DNA from: Sphingomonadales bacterium
GTDB taxonomy: Bacteria; Pseudomonadota; Alphaproteobacteria; Sphingomonadales; Sphingomonadaceae
Direction: 5' to 3'
DNA: 64,000 nucleotides
Assembly (NCBI GenBank): GCA_025351405.1
Contig: JANXVZ010000010.1
Span: 1 to 64,000, forward strand
Each line of letters opens with the position of its first letter. Positions within the stretch are counted from its first letter, which is position 1. Shown here in pieces: positions 6,778 through 15,206 of the stretch. The translations under genes were made by a program, and so were the position numbers. Under the pieces are notes generated by a model, which saw only the letters and a program-made list of their open reading frames with translations, was not told the DNA's origin and searched no databases.

Positions 6778-7169
6778 GCCCGCTTTCAACCTTCGACATC
6801 GCCGGCCGCGCCATGGCGGCGCAACTGGTGCGGTTGAACACCATCGCGTCGAACCTTGCCAACGCCAACAGCGTCGCCGCATCCGAGGCCACCGCCTTTC
6901 GCGCCCTCAAGCCGGTGTTCACCACCGTCTACCAGGGCAACACCGCCACGGTCGACGTGGCGCGCATCGAACGCACCGGCCAGCCCGAAGCCCGCCACGA
7001 CCCGTCCAACCCGCTCGCGGATGCAGACGGCAACGTCTGGGCCGCCGCTGTCGATCCCAACCAGGAGCTTGTCGAAATGGTCGAAACATCCCGGCAATAT
7101 GCCAACAATGTCGAAGTGCTGGGTGCCGCCAAGGCGCTGGCGCTCGACACCCTCAAGCTGGGCCGCTGA
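6774..7169 (+). CDS. flgC: Flagellar proximal rod protein FlgC
   Basis: A 131-residue rod protein with the N-terminal signature AAQLVRLNTIASNLANANS and the conserved C-terminal segment ELVEMVETSRQYANNVEVL found in FlgC and related axial proteins. It polymerises with FlgB, FlgF and FlgG into the rod. It begins at GTG 6774, overlapping the flgB stop by four bases, which indicates coupled translation. The central region is short, as usual for FlgC, with the DPSNPLADADGNVW pattern typical of the family. Confidence 0.95.
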   Translation: MSPLSTFDIAGRAMAAQLVRLNTIASNLANANSVAASEATAFRALKPVFTTVYQGNTATVDVARIERTGQPEARHDPSNPLADADGNVWAAAVDPNQELVEMVETSRQYANNVEVLGAAKALALDTLKLGR

Positions 7170-7171
7170 GA

Positions 7172-7459
7172 ATGGACACCAGCGCCATCGCCCGGAATAT
7201 CGCAGGCATCCGCAGCGCCCAGCCCGACGGGGTCAAGCCGCACAAGCAGACCCTCGACCAATCCGACTTCCTCGCGCTGATGAGCGCACAAATGAAGAAC
7301 CAGGACCCGACCAAGCCGGTCGATAACAGCCAGTATGTCGCGCAGATGGCACAGTTTTCGACGGTCAGCGGCATCAGCCAGGGCAATGCGACGCTGGCCA
7401 GCATTGCCGCCAAGCTCGACGCGCTGATTGCCGCCTCCTCCCCCGTCAAAAAGGCATAG
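7172..7459 (+). CDS. flgD: Minimal hook-cap protein FlgD
   Basis: A 95-residue protein carrying only the conserved N-terminal FlgD region: LDQSDFLALMSAQMKNQDP, then TKPVDNSQYVAQMAQFSTVSG. FlgD caps the growing hook and helps hook subunits polymerise. Enteric FlgD is more than 200 residues because it adds a Tudor-like and an Ig-like domain; both are absent here. The gene stops four bases before the flgE ATG and no remnant of the missing domains is visible, so this looks like a naturally short form rather than a broken gene. It starts two bases after flgC. Confidence 0.92.
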   Translation: MDTSAIARNIAGIRSAQPDGVKPHKQTLDQSDFLALMSAQMKNQDPTKPVDNSQYVAQMAQFSTVSGISQGNATLASIAAKLDALIAASSPVKKA

Positions 7460-7463
7460 CACC

Positions 7464-8753
7464 ATGGCGTTTTCAACCTCGCTGTCCGGCCTCAACGGCG
7501 CCCAGACCGAACTGGCGACGATGGCCAACAACATCGCCAATGTCGGCACCAACGGCTTCAAGCGCAGCCGGGTCGCGTTCGGAGACATCATCACCCGGTC
7601 GCCGCTGCAGAACCCGTCGCGGGTCATCGGGTCCGGCACCAGCGTCCGCACCGTGTCGCAACAGTTTCAGCAGGGTGCCATCGAGACCTCGGACTCGTCG
7701 CTCGACCTTGCCATTTCGGGCCAGGGCTTTTTCGCGGTGCGCAGCGCCGATGGCCAGCTTGCCTATACCCGCAACGGCGCCTTTGCCGTCAACGCCGATC
7801 GCTTTGTCGTCGATGGCAACGGTCGCCGCCTGCAACTTTTCCCCACCACCACCGATGGCAGCCTGTTGACCAACGCCCTGACGGCCAGCATCCCGGCACG
7901 GCTGCCGCTGACGTCGGGCCAGCCACAGGCGACCGCCGCCATCAAGCTGTCGGTCAACCTGCCCGCCGACGCCGTCATCATCCCCGACAAGCCGATCTAC
8001 ACGCTTGGCAGCCCCTATGCCTTCAACGCGGCGGATCCATCGACCTTCAACAGCTCGACCTCGATGACGATCTATGATTCCACCGGCACCAGCCACGCTG
8101 CCAGCGTCTATTACGTCAAGACCGCCGCCCCCAGCCTTGCCGACCCGACGCATCAATGGGTGGCGCATGTCCTTGTCGGCGATACCGAGCTGACCTCGGG
8201 CGGCGTCGCGGGACTGCCGATGCGTTTCGATGCCAACGGTGTCCTCGTCGCACCGACGGCGCCGCAGGTGCTCGATCCGCTGGCCCTCGCCACCGGCGGC
8301 CAGCCGCTGGTCATGGCGGTTGATCACGGCGTCGCCACCACCCAGCAGAGCGGCAATTTCCGAGTCACCAGCGCTACGCAGGACGGCTTTCCCACCGGCC
8401 AGCTCGACAGCATCACCATCAACGAAAACGGCCTTGTGCAATGCAGCTTCAGCAACGGCGAACAGCAGACGCTGGGCAAGGTTGCGATGGCCAATTTCGC
8501 CAGCGCCCAGGGGCTGAACTCGATCGGCGACGCCACCTTTGTCGCCACGCCGGCGTCGGGACCGCCAATCACCGGCGAAGGCGGCAAGAACGGCCTTGGC
8601 GCGGTACGATCGGGAAGTCTTGAACGCTCCAATGTCGACCTGACGACGGAACTTGTCGGTCTCATCACGGCGCAGCGCAATTTCCAGGCCAACGCCAAGG
8701 CGATCGAAACCGATACGACGCTGCTGCAGACCATCATTAACATCCGCCAGTAA
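7464..8753 (+). CDS. flgE: Flagellar hook protein FlgE
   Basis: A 429-residue hook subunit. It opens with the axial-protein signature (SLSGLNGAQTELATMANNIAN, then VGTNGFKRSRVAF), has the D1 start SLDLAISGQGFFAVR, a central domain with STSMTIYDSTGTSHAASVYY typical of FlgE, and ends with NVDLTTELVGLITAQRNFQA and the terminal helix. The hook is the universal joint between rod and filament. The start ATG 7464 follows the flgD stop by four bases; an upstream in-frame extension overlapping flgD has no family support. Next gene flgF begins four bases downstream. Confidence 0.96.
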   Translation: MAFSTSLSGLNGAQTELATMANNIANVGTNGFKRSRVAFGDIITRSPLQNPSRVIGSGTSVRTVSQQFQQGAIETSDSSLDLAISGQGFFAVRSADGQLAYTRNGAFAVNADRFVVDGNGRRLQLFPTTTDGSLLTNALTASIPARLPLTSGQPQATAAIKLSVNLPADAVIIPDKPIYTLGSPYAFNAADPSTFNSSTSMTIYDSTGTSHAASVYYVKTAAPSLADPTHQWVAHVLVGDTELTSGGVAGLPMRFDANGVLVAPTAPQVLDPLALATGGQPLVMAVDHGVATTQQSGNFRVTSATQDGFPTGQLDSITINENGLVQCSFSNGEQQTLGKVAMANFASAQGLNSIGDATFVATPASGPPITGEGGKNGLGAVRSGSLERSNVDLTTELVGLITAQRNFQANAKAIETDTTLLQTIINIRQ

Positions 8754-8757
8754 CGCC

Positions 8758-9483
8758 ATGGACCGGTTGATCTATACGGCGCTGTCGGGCCTTGTGGCGC
8801 GGAGCCGCGAACAGGCAGTCACCGCAAACAACCTCGCCAACGCCAGCACCACAGGCTTTCGCCGCGAACTGGTGGCGGCCGAGGGCCGCTATGTCGGCAA
8901 TGCCGGGGTTTCGCGCGTGCAGGCCGGGGCGCCGAGCGTCACCACGGCGCGCGAGGCCGGGCGGGTGACCGCCACCGGCCGGCCGCTCGACATCGCCATG
9001 GCCGGCGACGCGTGGCTGGCCGTGCAGGGCAAGACGCCGGGGACGCAGGCCTATACCCGCCGCGGCGACCTGTCGGTCAACGCCGCCGGCGTTCTCGAAA
9101 CCGGCGATGGCCGCGCTGTCCTTGGCCAATCGGGCACACCGATTACCCTGCCTGCCGGGGCCGAGATCATGATTGCCCCCGATGGCGGCATCGGCGCCCG
9201 CGTCGGCGATACCACGACCCAGGTCGACAGGTTGCGGCTGGTGGCCGGCGTCGGCCTGCAAAAGGGCCTCGACGGGCTTTTTCTCGCGCCTGCCCCGCTG
9301 CCGCTTGACGCCACCGCCCGCATCACCACGGGCGCGCTGGAAGCCTCCAACGTCGAAAACACCAGCGCGTTGACCGAACTTGTCGCGCAATCACGGGCGT
9401 TCGAGATGGGCACGCGCCTGCTCGGCATCGCCAAGGATATCGACGAACGCACCGCCCGCTTGATGGCCATGGAGGCACAGTAA
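8758..9483 (+). CDS. flgF: Flagellar rod protein FlgF
   Basis: A 241-residue axial rod protein. The N-terminus reads MDRLIYTALSGLVARSREQ, then the ANNLANASTTGFRREL signature; the C-terminus carries NVENTSALTELVAQSRAFE and a terminal helix. FlgF joins FlgB and FlgC to the distal rod protein FlgG. It lies between flgE and flgG, and its TAA stop shares one base with the flgG ATG. An open frame extends upstream into flgE but only ATG 8758 gives the conserved N-terminus. Confidence 0.95.
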   Translation: MDRLIYTALSGLVARSREQAVTANNLANASTTGFRRELVAAEGRYVGNAGVSRVQAGAPSVTTAREAGRVTATGRPLDIAMAGDAWLAVQGKTPGTQAYTRRGDLSVNAAGVLETGDGRAVLGQSGTPITLPAGAEIMIAPDGGIGARVGDTTTQVDRLRLVAGVGLQKGLDGLFLAPAPLPLDATARITTGALEASNVENTSALTELVAQSRAFEMGTRLLGIAKDIDERTARLMAMEAQ

Positions 9484-10268
9484 TGACCAGCGCGCTACAG
9501 ATCGCCCGATCGGGGCTCGACGCACTCGACCAGCGCATGCGGACGATTTCGAACAACCTCGCCAACGTCAACACCACCGGCTTCAAGCGCGACCGCGCCG
9601 CCTTCGTGACGCTGATGTACCAGGATCCGCGGGCCGCGGGTGCGCCATCGGGGAGCGATACGCAATACGCCACCGGGCTCGGCACCGGCACCGGCGTCCG
9701 CGTCCAGGGTACCGAGCGCATCCACACGCAGGGCGCGCTGACCCAGACCGACAATGCGCTCGACCTCGCCATCGAAGGCGACGGCTTTTTCGCCGTGACC
9801 CTGCCCGACGGCACCCAGGGCTACACCCGCGACGGCTCGTTCAAGCTGTCGGCGACCGGCGAGATGGTGAGCTCCAGCGGGTTGAAGCTGGCGCAATCGG
9901 TGACCATTCCCGATGGCGCACAGGCGGTGACGATCGCCCCCAATGGCACTGTCTCCGCCACCGTCGCCGGCCAGACCGCACCCGTTGAAGCCGGCCAGGT
10001 CCAGGTGACGCGCTTTCTCAATCCCGCCGGGCTCGAGCCCAAGGGCGACAATCTGTACGCCGAGACCGCCGCCAGCGGGGCGCCGCAGACCGGCGCCGCC
10101 GGGACCGACGGCGCCGGCAGCATCCGGCAGGGTGCGCTGGAAGGTTCCAACGTTTCGACCGTGCAGGAGCTTGTCGACATGATCGAGACCCAACGCGCCT
10201 ATGAGGTCAATGCCAAGGTCATCAACGCCGCCGACGAAATGTCGAAATATGTGACCCAGAATGTCTGA
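9483..10268 (+). CDS. flgG: Flagellar distal rod protein FlgG
   Basis: A 261-residue distal rod protein, the standard length. It has QIARSGLDALDQRMRTISNN, LANVNTTGFKRDRAAF, the insertion YQDPRAAGAPS that is typical of FlgG, ALDLAIEGDGFFAV, and the C-terminal SNVSTVQELVDMIETQRAYE. FlgG forms the straight distal rod that passes through the P and L rings encoded just downstream. It overlaps flgF by one base and flgH by eight. Confidence 0.97.
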   Translation: MTSALQIARSGLDALDQRMRTISNNLANVNTTGFKRDRAAFVTLMYQDPRAAGAPSGSDTQYATGLGTGTGVRVQGTERIHTQGALTQTDNALDLAIEGDGFFAVTLPDGTQGYTRDGSFKLSATGEMVSSSGLKLAQSVTIPDGAQAVTIAPNGTVSATVAGQTAPVEAGQVQVTRFLNPAGLEPKGDNLYAETAASGAPQTGAAGTDGAGSIRQGALEGSNVSTVQELVDMIETQRAYEVNAKVINAADEMSKYVTQNV

Positions 10269-10962
10269 AGAGCATTTTCCCGCGCCGGTCGCCCTGGGGC
10301 TGACACTGGTCCTGGTGTTCACCGGCATCGTGGGCGTCGTCCTGCTGTCGGGCTGCTCCGACGAAGGCTTCGGGCGGGTGCCGGGCATTGCCGCGACGTT
10401 GCCGGCTGCGCCCGTGGCCGCGGGCGTTGCCACGGGCAGCCTGTACAATCCCGCCAGCTTCGTCGGCCTCGCCAGCGACCGCAGGGCAAGGCGGGTCGGC
10501 GACCTGCTGACCATCCGCCTCGTCGAACGCACCCAGGCGCGCAAGTCCGCCACCGCCGACGCCAGCCGCGATGGGTCGACGAAGTTGACGCTGCCCGACG
10601 CACCGCCGTTTTCGGTGGTGCCGCCGGGGCTGGTGTCCGGGGGCTCGACGCAAAGCTTCAAGGGCAGCGGTACGGCGGCGCAGGACAATCTGCTGTCGGG
10701 CGAAATCACCGTCACCGTGGCGCGGGTCTTGCCCGGCGGCGTGCTGGCAGTGGCGGGCGAGAAGCGCCTGACCCTCAACCGCGGCGAGGAACAGGTGCAA
10801 TTGACGGGGATGGTGCGCGGCGAGGACATCGCGGGGGACAACAGCGTTGCATCGACCCGGGTGGCGGACGCCCGCATCCGCTATTCGGGCAGCGGGCAGA
10901 TTGCCGACCAGAGCCGCGAAGGCTGGCTGGCGCGGTTCTTTGCCAAGGTGTCGCCGCTGTGA
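10261..10962 (+). CDS. flgH: Flagellar L-ring lipoprotein FlgH
   Basis: A 233-residue outer-membrane ring protein. A hydrophobic leader ends in a lipobox (LLSGC, lipidated Cys at residue 32). The body carries GSLYNPASFVGLASDRRARR, VGDLLTIRLVERTQARKSA and the C-terminal GMVRGEDIAGDNSVASTRVA, all conserved in FlgH. The L ring is the bushing in the outer membrane. The N-terminal part before the hydrophobic segment is longer than usual, so a later start is possible but no better codon is seen. The stop overlaps the flgI GTG by four bases. Confidence 0.95.
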   Translation: MSEEHFPAPVALGLTLVLVFTGIVGVVLLSGCSDEGFGRVPGIAATLPAAPVAAGVATGSLYNPASFVGLASDRRARRVGDLLTIRLVERTQARKSATADASRDGSTKLTLPDAPPFSVVPPGLVSGGSTQSFKGSGTAAQDNLLSGEITVTVARVLPGGVLAVAGEKRLTLNRGEEQVQLTGMVRGEDIAGDNSVASTRVADARIRYSGSGQIADQSREGWLARFFAKVSPL

Positions 10963-12056
10963 GGGGGGTTATCGTCATCGCCATCCTCTTGGGGATACCT
11001 TCCGTCACGCCTGCCCATGCCGAGCGCATCAAGGACATCGCCCGTTTCGAAGGCGTCCGCGCCAACGCGCTGACCGGCTATGGCATCGTCGTCGGCTTGT
11101 CCGGCACCGGGGATGACAACCTCGAATACACCGTGCAATCGCTGAAGTCCGCCGCTGCACGGCTGGGCGTTACCCTGCCCCCCGGCGTCAACCCGGGGCT
11201 GAAGAACGCCGCCGCCGTCATGCTGACGGCCGAGCTGCCGCCCTTCGCCCGGCCCGGCCAGCGCCTCGACATTACCGTCTCGGCACTCGGCAAGGCAAAA
11301 TCCCTGCGCGGCGGCACATTGCTGCTGGCGCCGATGCAAGGCGCCGATGGCGAAGTCTATGCGCTGGCGCAGGGCAATCTGGCGGTCGGCGGCTTCGGCG
11401 CCGAAGGCCGCGATGGGTCCAAGATCGTCGTCGGCACGCCGTCCTCCGGGCGAATACCGGGCGGCGCCAGCGTCGAACGCGCCGTGGCGTCGCCGTTCGG
11501 CAGCAGCGATGCCATGCTGCTCGATCTCAACGAACAGGATTTCAGCGCGGCGCGGGCGGTGGCCGATGCCATCAATGCCGCCATCGGGCCAGGCAGCGCC
11601 AGCGCGTCGGATGCCGCCACTATCCGCATCCCCGCCCCCGCCGACCCCGCGCAACGCCTGGCGCTGGCGGCACGGGTCGAAAGCCTTGACGTCAGCCTTG
11701 GCGCACCACCTGCACGGGTCATCGTCAACGCCCGGACCGGCACCGTCGTCATCGGCGGCGAGGTGCGGATCCTTGCTGCCGCCATCGCCCATGGCAACCT
11801 GACCGTGCGGGTGACGGAGGATGCACAGGCATCGCAGCCCAATGCCTTTGGCCAAGGTAGCACCGTCGTCGTGCCGAAATCGCGCGTCGAGGCCGACCAG
11901 GCCCCCGGCCGCATGGCACTGTTCGCCCCGGGCGCGCGATTGGGCGATATCGTCAATGCCGTGAACGCACTGGGGGCGGCCCCCGGCGACCTCGTCGCCA
12001 TTCTCGAAGCCTTGAAGGCGGCCGGCGCCCTGCGTGCCGAACTGATCGTCATCTGA
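10959..12056 (+). CDS. flgI: Flagellar P-ring protein FlgI
   Basis: A 365-residue periplasmic protein with a cleavable signal (VIAILLGIPSVTPAHA) and the FlgI core: ERIKDIARFEGVRANALTGY, GIVVGLSGTGD and the conserved central and C-terminal blocks (RVIVNARTGTVVIGGEVRI and DIVNAVNALGAAPGDLVAIL). It forms the ring in the peptidoglycan layer with help from FlgA, encoded in the divergent operon. It starts at GTG 10959, overlapping flgH, and its stop overlaps the flgJ ATG by one base. Confidence 0.96.
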   Translation: MRGVIVIAILLGIPSVTPAHAERIKDIARFEGVRANALTGYGIVVGLSGTGDDNLEYTVQSLKSAAARLGVTLPPGVNPGLKNAAAVMLTAELPPFARPGQRLDITVSALGKAKSLRGGTLLLAPMQGADGEVYALAQGNLAVGGFGAEGRDGSKIVVGTPSSGRIPGGASVERAVASPFGSSDAMLLDLNEQDFSAARAVADAINAAIGPGSASASDAATIRIPAPADPAQRLALAARVESLDVSLGAPPARVIVNARTGTVVIGGEVRILAAAIAHGNLTVRVTEDAQASQPNAFGQGSTVVVPKSRVEADQAPGRMALFAPGARLGDIVNAVNALGAAPGDLVAILEALKAAGALRAELIVI

Positions 12057-12361
12057 TGGAGATATCCAACACAACAAGGGCCCTGGCGATGCCCCGCATA
12101 CGCAGCGATTGGCCCGGGATTTCCCTGAAACGCCCCGTTCCGCGCCCGGCAAGCGACGCAAAGGTGGCCGAACAGTTCGAAACGCTCATCGCCGCGACGC
12201 TTTTGCGTTCGGCCCGCGCCGCCAACCTTGGCGATGACGGGCTCGGCACCGGCGGCGATACGGTGCGCGACATGGTCGACCGCCAGCGGGCAGAGGCCAT
12301 CGCCCGGGCTGCCCCGCTTGGCGTCGCGCGGCTGCTGGCCCGCGACCATCCCCAGCCATGA
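12056..12361 (+). CDS. flgJ: Rod-binding protein FlgJ, single-domain form
   Basis: A 101-residue protein equivalent to the N-terminal rod-binding domain of FlgJ: VAEQFETLIAATLLRSARAA followed by GLGTGGDTVRDMVDRQRAE. It would cap or scaffold the rod during growth. Two-domain FlgJ proteins of enteric bacteria add a C-terminal muramidase; here that half is missing and a separate transglycosylase gene lies in the divergent operon (4180-4929). It overlaps flgI by one base and flgK by four, so it is fully embedded in the operon. Confidence 0.9.
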   Translation: MEISNTTRALAMPRIRSDWPGISLKRPVPRPASDAKVAEQFETLIAATLLRSARAANLGDDGLGTGGDTVRDMVDRQRAEAIARAAPLGVARLLARDHPQP

Positions 12362-14265
12362 CCGACCTGCTCGGCATCGGCGCATCGGGTATCCGTGCCT
12401 ATCAGGCGGCGCTCGACGTCACCGGCGACAACGTCGCCAACGCCGATACAATCGGCTTCGCCCGCCGCAAGATCGGCCTTGCCGCAGGAGCGGCGGGATC
12501 CGGCGACCCGCTGAGCCTCCAGCGCGGCTATGGCGCCGGCGTCACCACCGCCGGCGTTACCCGGTCGGTCGATGCGCTGAAGACCGCCGCGGCGCGGGTG
12601 GCATCGGGCGATTCCGCGCGCTTTTCCACCCGCTCCGACTGGCTGACGCGGCTGCAAGGCGTGTTGAGCGGTGCCGATGCGGGCGCGCGCATCGGCGGCT
12701 TCTTCGACGCCGCCACCGAACTCGCTGCCGCCCCGACGTCGATTGCGGCGCGCACCATATTCCTCGATCGAGCGGACCAGGTAGCGAACGGCCTTGCCGG
12801 GCTGGGTACGTCGTTGCGGCAACTGGGCAACGACATCGCCGCCGCAACCGACAGTGTCAGCAGCGAAGTCAATGCGATCACCGCCTCGCTCGCCCGGGTC
12901 AACGACGAGCTGCGCCGCACGCCGCCCGGGGGTGCCGCCGCCAACGCCCTCCTCGACAGCCGCGACACCCTGCTGTCGGACCTCGCCGACCGGGTGCGGA
13001 TCAGCGTTACGGAGGGTGCACGCGGCACGGTGACGGTGCGGATCGGCACGGATGCCGCTGCCGCCGTGCTGGTCCCGGCCAAGGGCGAGGCTGTCCGCAT
13101 CGGTGTTCGCGATGGCGCAGGGGCTGGGGCTGGGGCTGGGGCTGGGGCTGGGGCTGGCGCAGGTGCCGAACTCGTGCTCGACCCCACCCATTCCGCCACC
13201 GTTCTCCGGCTGCCGGCAAGCGGCACGTTGACGGGGCTGATCGAGGCGGCACGGCAGGTACGAACAGTGGTCGCCGATGTCGACACTGTGGCGACGCGCT
13301 TTGCCGGCGCGGTCAACACCTGGTCGGCACAGGGGACCGATGCACGCGGCGACCCCGGCACGGCGCTGTTCACCACGCAGTCGCTCGATGTCACGCCGGG
13401 GAAAGCCAACGCCGGGGCAGCACCGGTCGATGTGACGATGGTGGATGGCGCAGTGCCGGCGCCCGATGGCTACACGCTGTTGCGCGAAGCCGGCGGCTGG
13501 ACCCTGTCCCGCAACGATGGGTCGGCGACCATCACCGGCCCCGGAACGCTGACCCTGGACGGCGTCAGCGTGCGCCCCGGCGACGGCGCCCGCGACGGCG
13601 ACAGCTACGCGCTGGCGGTGGTCGGCGGTGCAATCGGGCTGGCCCTGCGTCCCATCGGTGCGGCGCGCATCGCCGTTGCGGCACGCTTCATCGGCGACGC
13701 TGCGGCAACCAACAAGGGCGATGGCCGGATTGACGTGACGCTGGACCCGCTTGCCGCCGGGTTCACCGCCGCCGCCGGCTACGAGCTCAAAGTCACTGCC
13801 CCCGGCGTCGGTGAAGTCCGCGACCCTGGTGGCGCGCTGCTGGCGACTGTGATGATCGACGGCAGCCGCATCGCCGGTGCCGGCTTTGCCTTCAATCTGA
13901 CCGGCAACGCGGTGGTCGGCGACAGCTTCCGCATCCTGCCCACCGCAGCGGGCAGCAGTGACAATGGCAATATGCTGGCGCTGTCCGCAGTGCGAGATAC
14001 CGCAGGGCCGGGCGGGACGATCGAGGACGCATTGGACGCCAGCATCGCGGCGGGAGGCTCGACGCTGGCGGAAACCAATCGGCTTGCGGAGGCGGCATTG
14101 GCAGTGAGGGCCGACACGGCGAGCGCCGCCGACGCTGTTACAGGTATCGACCTCGACCGCGAAGCCGCTGAACTGACACGGCTGCAGGTCGCCTATCGTG
14201 CCAATGCCCAGGTCATTGCGGCGGCGCGCGACCTGTTCGACACGATTTTCCAGCTAAGCCGATGA
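12358..14265 (+). CDS. flgK: Hook-filament junction protein FlgK
   Basis: A 635-residue hook-associated protein 1. The N-terminus reads GASGIRAYQAALDVTGDNVA followed by NADTIGFARRKI; the C-terminus has GIDLDREAAELTRLQVAYRA and NAQVIAAARDLFDTIFQLSR, the hallmarks of FlgK. It joins the hook to the filament and is a client of FlgN. An unusual feature is a run of Ala-Gly dipeptides at about residues 255-266, encoded by six perfect copies of a hexanucleotide (13120-13155). It overlaps flgJ and flgL by four bases each. Confidence 0.95.
   Translation: MTDLLGIGASGIRAYQAALDVTGDNVANADTIGFARRKIGLAAGAAGSGDPLSLQRGYGAGVTTAGVTRSVDALKTAAARVASGDSARFSTRSDWLTRLQGVLSGADAGARIGGFFDAATELAAAPTSIAARTIFLDRADQVANGLAGLGTSLRQLGNDIAAATDSVSSEVNAITASLARVNDELRRTPPGGAAANALLDSRDTLLSDLADRVRISVTEGARGTVTVRIGTDAAAAVLVPAKGEAVRIGVRDGAGAGAGAGAGAGAGAGAELVLDPTHSATVLRLPASGTLTGLIEAARQVRTVVADVDTVATRFAGAVNTWSAQGTDARGDPGTALFTTQSLDVTPGKANAGAAPVDVTMVDGAVPAPDGYTLLREAGGWTLSRNDGSATITGPGTLTLDGVSVRPGDGARDGDSYALAVVGGAIGLALRPIGAARIAVAARFIGDAAATNKGDGRIDVTLDPLAAGFTAAAGYELKVTAPGVGEVRDPGGALLATVMIDGSRIAGAGFAFNLTGNAVVGDSFRILPTAAGSSDNGNMLALSAVRDTAGPGGTIEDALDASIAAGGSTLAETNRLAEAALAVRADTASAADAVTGIDLDREAAELTRLQVAYRANAQVIAAARDLFDTIFQLSR
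13120..13155 (+). repeat. Six perfect GGGGCT hexanucleotide repeats inside flgK
   Basis: Six uninterrupted copies of GGGGCT encode alternating Gly and Ala. Flanking codons (GGC GCA and GGT GCC) continue the Gly-Ala theme with different bases, so the exact repeats probably arose by slippage. A change in copy number would keep the reading frame and only alter the length of the Ala-Gly linker. Confidence 0.95.
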
Positions 14266-15206
14266 GCCCGGTCGACAATCAGGTCAACACGCGCGCCGCC
14301 CACGAGGCCGGCACCGCCCGCATGATGGCGTTGAGCGCGCAAGTCGATGCGCTGCAGGGGCAGATCGCCATCGGCAAGCGGGTATCCGTGCCCGCCGATG
14401 ATCCAGTAGCGTTCAGCCGCGCCGCACTGTTGCGCCGCGCCGAGAACGCATCCGACGCGACCCAGCGCGGCATCGATGCTGCCAGCCGCCGGCTAACCGC
14501 CACCGATGCGGCGCTGGGCAGCGTCGCCGATATCGTCGTCCGCGCCAAGGAACTGGCCCTGCAGGGCAACAACGCGACGCTTTCCACCGATGATCGCGGC
14601 AGCCTGGCGCGCGAAGTCGTCGAACTCGCCGCCGCGGCCGCCAACATCGCCGAAAGCCGCGGCAGCGATGGCGAGCGATTGTTTGGCGGTGCGGCGGCGA
14701 ACGGCCCGGCCTATGCACCGGATGCGGCGGGCGTGGTGCGTTGGCAAGGCGCCGGGCGGGCCCCGGGCGTTCAGGTTGGTGCGACGGTGGTCGCCAGCGG
14801 CATCGAAGGGCCAGCGGCGTTTGGCACCACTGTGGCCGCGACCGGCACCGATCCCGCCAGCAACGACGTCTTCGCGACGCTGACAGCGCTTGGTGCCGCT
14901 TTGGCGGAGCCCGACTCCGCCCTGCGCCAGACCGCGTTGGACGCGGCGCTGACCGATCTCGACGGCCATGTCTCGCGCCTCGCCGATGCCCGCGCCACAG
15001 CCGGCGCACGCCTGGAGCGCCTCGACAGAGAAGGCCAGCGCATCGCGTCGGGCAAGCTCGCCACCGAAAGCGACCTGTCGAAGCTGGAAAGCCTCGACAT
15101 GACCGAGGCGATCGCCCGGTTGCAACGGATGCTGACAGTGCTGCAGGCGTCGCAGGCGAGCTTCGTCAAGACATCGAGCCTCAGCCTGTGGGACCAGTTG
15201 CGGTAG
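14262..15206 (+). CDS. flgL: Hook-filament junction protein FlgL
   Basis: A 314-residue flagellin-like hook-associated protein 3. The N-terminal coiled coil (MMALSAQVDALQGQIAIGKR, then VSVPADDPVAFSRAALL) and the C-terminal helix (MTEAIARLQRMLTVLQASQA followed by SFVKTSSLSLWDQLR) match FlgL. It sits between FlgK and the filament. It overlaps flgK by four bases and is the last gene of the flgB operon; no flagellin gene follows. Its 3' end overlaps the 3' end of the convergent PEP-CTERM gene by 26 bases. Confidence 0.95.
   Translation: MSPVDNQVNTRAAHEAGTARMMALSAQVDALQGQIAIGKRVSVPADDPVAFSRAALLRRAENASDATQRGIDAASRRLTATDAALGSVADIVVRAKELALQGNNATLSTDDRGSLAREVVELAAAAANIAESRGSDGERLFGGAAANGPAYAPDAAGVVRWQGAGRAPGVQVGATVVASGIEGPAAFGTTVAATGTDPASNDVFATLTALGAALAEPDSALRQTALDAALTDLDGHVSRLADARATAGARLERLDREGQRIASGKLATESDLSKLESLDMTEAIARLQRMLTVLQASQASFVKTSSLSLWDQLR

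Noticed and set aside
7473-8759. Long antisense open frame (428 codons) opposite flgE
   Set aside because: It mirrors flgE codon by codon in GC-rich DNA, has no ribosome-binding site and no recognisable domain. Its composition (Arg, Gly, Ala, His) is that of a shadow frame.
12056-12361. FlgJ truncated by mutation
   Set aside because: It overlaps the genes on both sides by one and four bases, and no remnant of a muramidase follows. Single-domain FlgJ is a known natural form.
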